Part shown: positions 25,627 through 25,759 of the stretch, in pieces
Layout of the letters: every line of letters begins with the position of its first letter
How positions within the stretch are numbered: position 1 is the first letter of the stretch
Source: JANRIC01 sp033765345
GTDB taxonomy: Bacteria; Bacteroidota; Bacteroidia; Cytophagales; Microscillaceae
Assembly (NCBI GenBank): GCA_033765345.1
Contig: JANRIC010000208.1
Span: 1-25,759 of the forward strand
Direction of reading: 5' to 3'
Length of the DNA stretch: 25,759 bases
Translations under genes and position numbers: made by a program
The notes under the pieces: generated by a model
What the model saw: the letters and a program-made list of their open reading frames with translations, nothing else
Told to the model about the DNA's origin: nothing
Database searches by the model: none

Positions 25627-25759
25627 TGTTAATTTTTAACTGATAACATTAAGATTATATTGATAGGCCCAAAGTTTGAAATGTAAATTTAACATATACT
25701 CTTTTTTAGAAAAGGATAAAGTTTTGCGTACAAATCTGCTAAACCTTTGTCTAATAGTA
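25627..25759. other. AT-rich intergenic tail
   Basis: These 133 bases show a small inverted repeat just after the stop (gttaa...ttaac) and no coding region. No clear terminator or promoter is seen, and no gene start is visible before the window ends. Confidence 0.6.

Overview
The window looks like a chromosomal housekeeping segment of a Bacteroidota bacterium, most likely a Cytophagales-type organism. The evidence is the Bacteroidota-style ObgE N-terminus, a bacterial GH3 protein, lipoproteins with an acidic tail after the lipid-bearing cysteine, weak Shine-Dalgarno signals, and repeated TAAATTTG boxes upstream of genes that match the Bacteroidetes -7 element TAnnTTTG. I see no rRNA, tRNA, CRISPR array, transposase or phage gene. 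The taxon is inferred from these traits, not from a database match.

Layout. Positions 1-311 are the edge of a 42-bp tandem repeat array that continues off the left end. Next come a four-FAS1-domain lipoprotein (461-2344) with a clear terminator, a sulfotransferase (2537-3664), and a convergent TPR-transmembrane-class III cyclase whose 3' end overlaps the sulfotransferase. A minus-strand GH3-LysE pair follows, divergent from a yggS-type PLP protein gene. From 9.1 to 14.1 kb there is a nucleotidyltransferase-fold protein with an extra N-terminal segment, a conserved 499-residue protein of unknown function, hslV, an M16 zinc peptidase and an O-methyltransferase.

From 14.1 to 19.2 kb a structured, AT-rich intergenic region with a near-consensus promoter leads into a LysM/transglycosylase-like protein. 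It meets trmN6 tail to tail. An alkyltransferase-like protein without the active cysteine comes next, then a sodium:solute symporter overlapping a small lipoprotein gene. The right end holds clpS, recR, an Lrp/AsnC regulator, a secreted TPR protein, two tandem adenylate kinase genes, obgE and an acyl-ACP thioesterase-like gene.

How the genes work together. Most are independent housekeeping functions: protein turnover (hslV, clpS, M16), DNA repair (recR, ATL), tRNA modification (trmN6), nucleotide balance (adk) and ribosome biogenesis (obgE). Likely transcription units are GH3-LysE, symporter-lipoprotein, possibly hslV-M16, and obgE-thioesterase; each adk copy appears to have its own promoter. 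I see no clearly novel multi-gene system. The items most worth a second look are the transition-only 42-bp repeat array, the tandem adk pair in which one copy has lost the AMP-binding arginine, the promoter-box recurrence, the large hairpin just before obgE, and the nucleotidyltransferase fusion.
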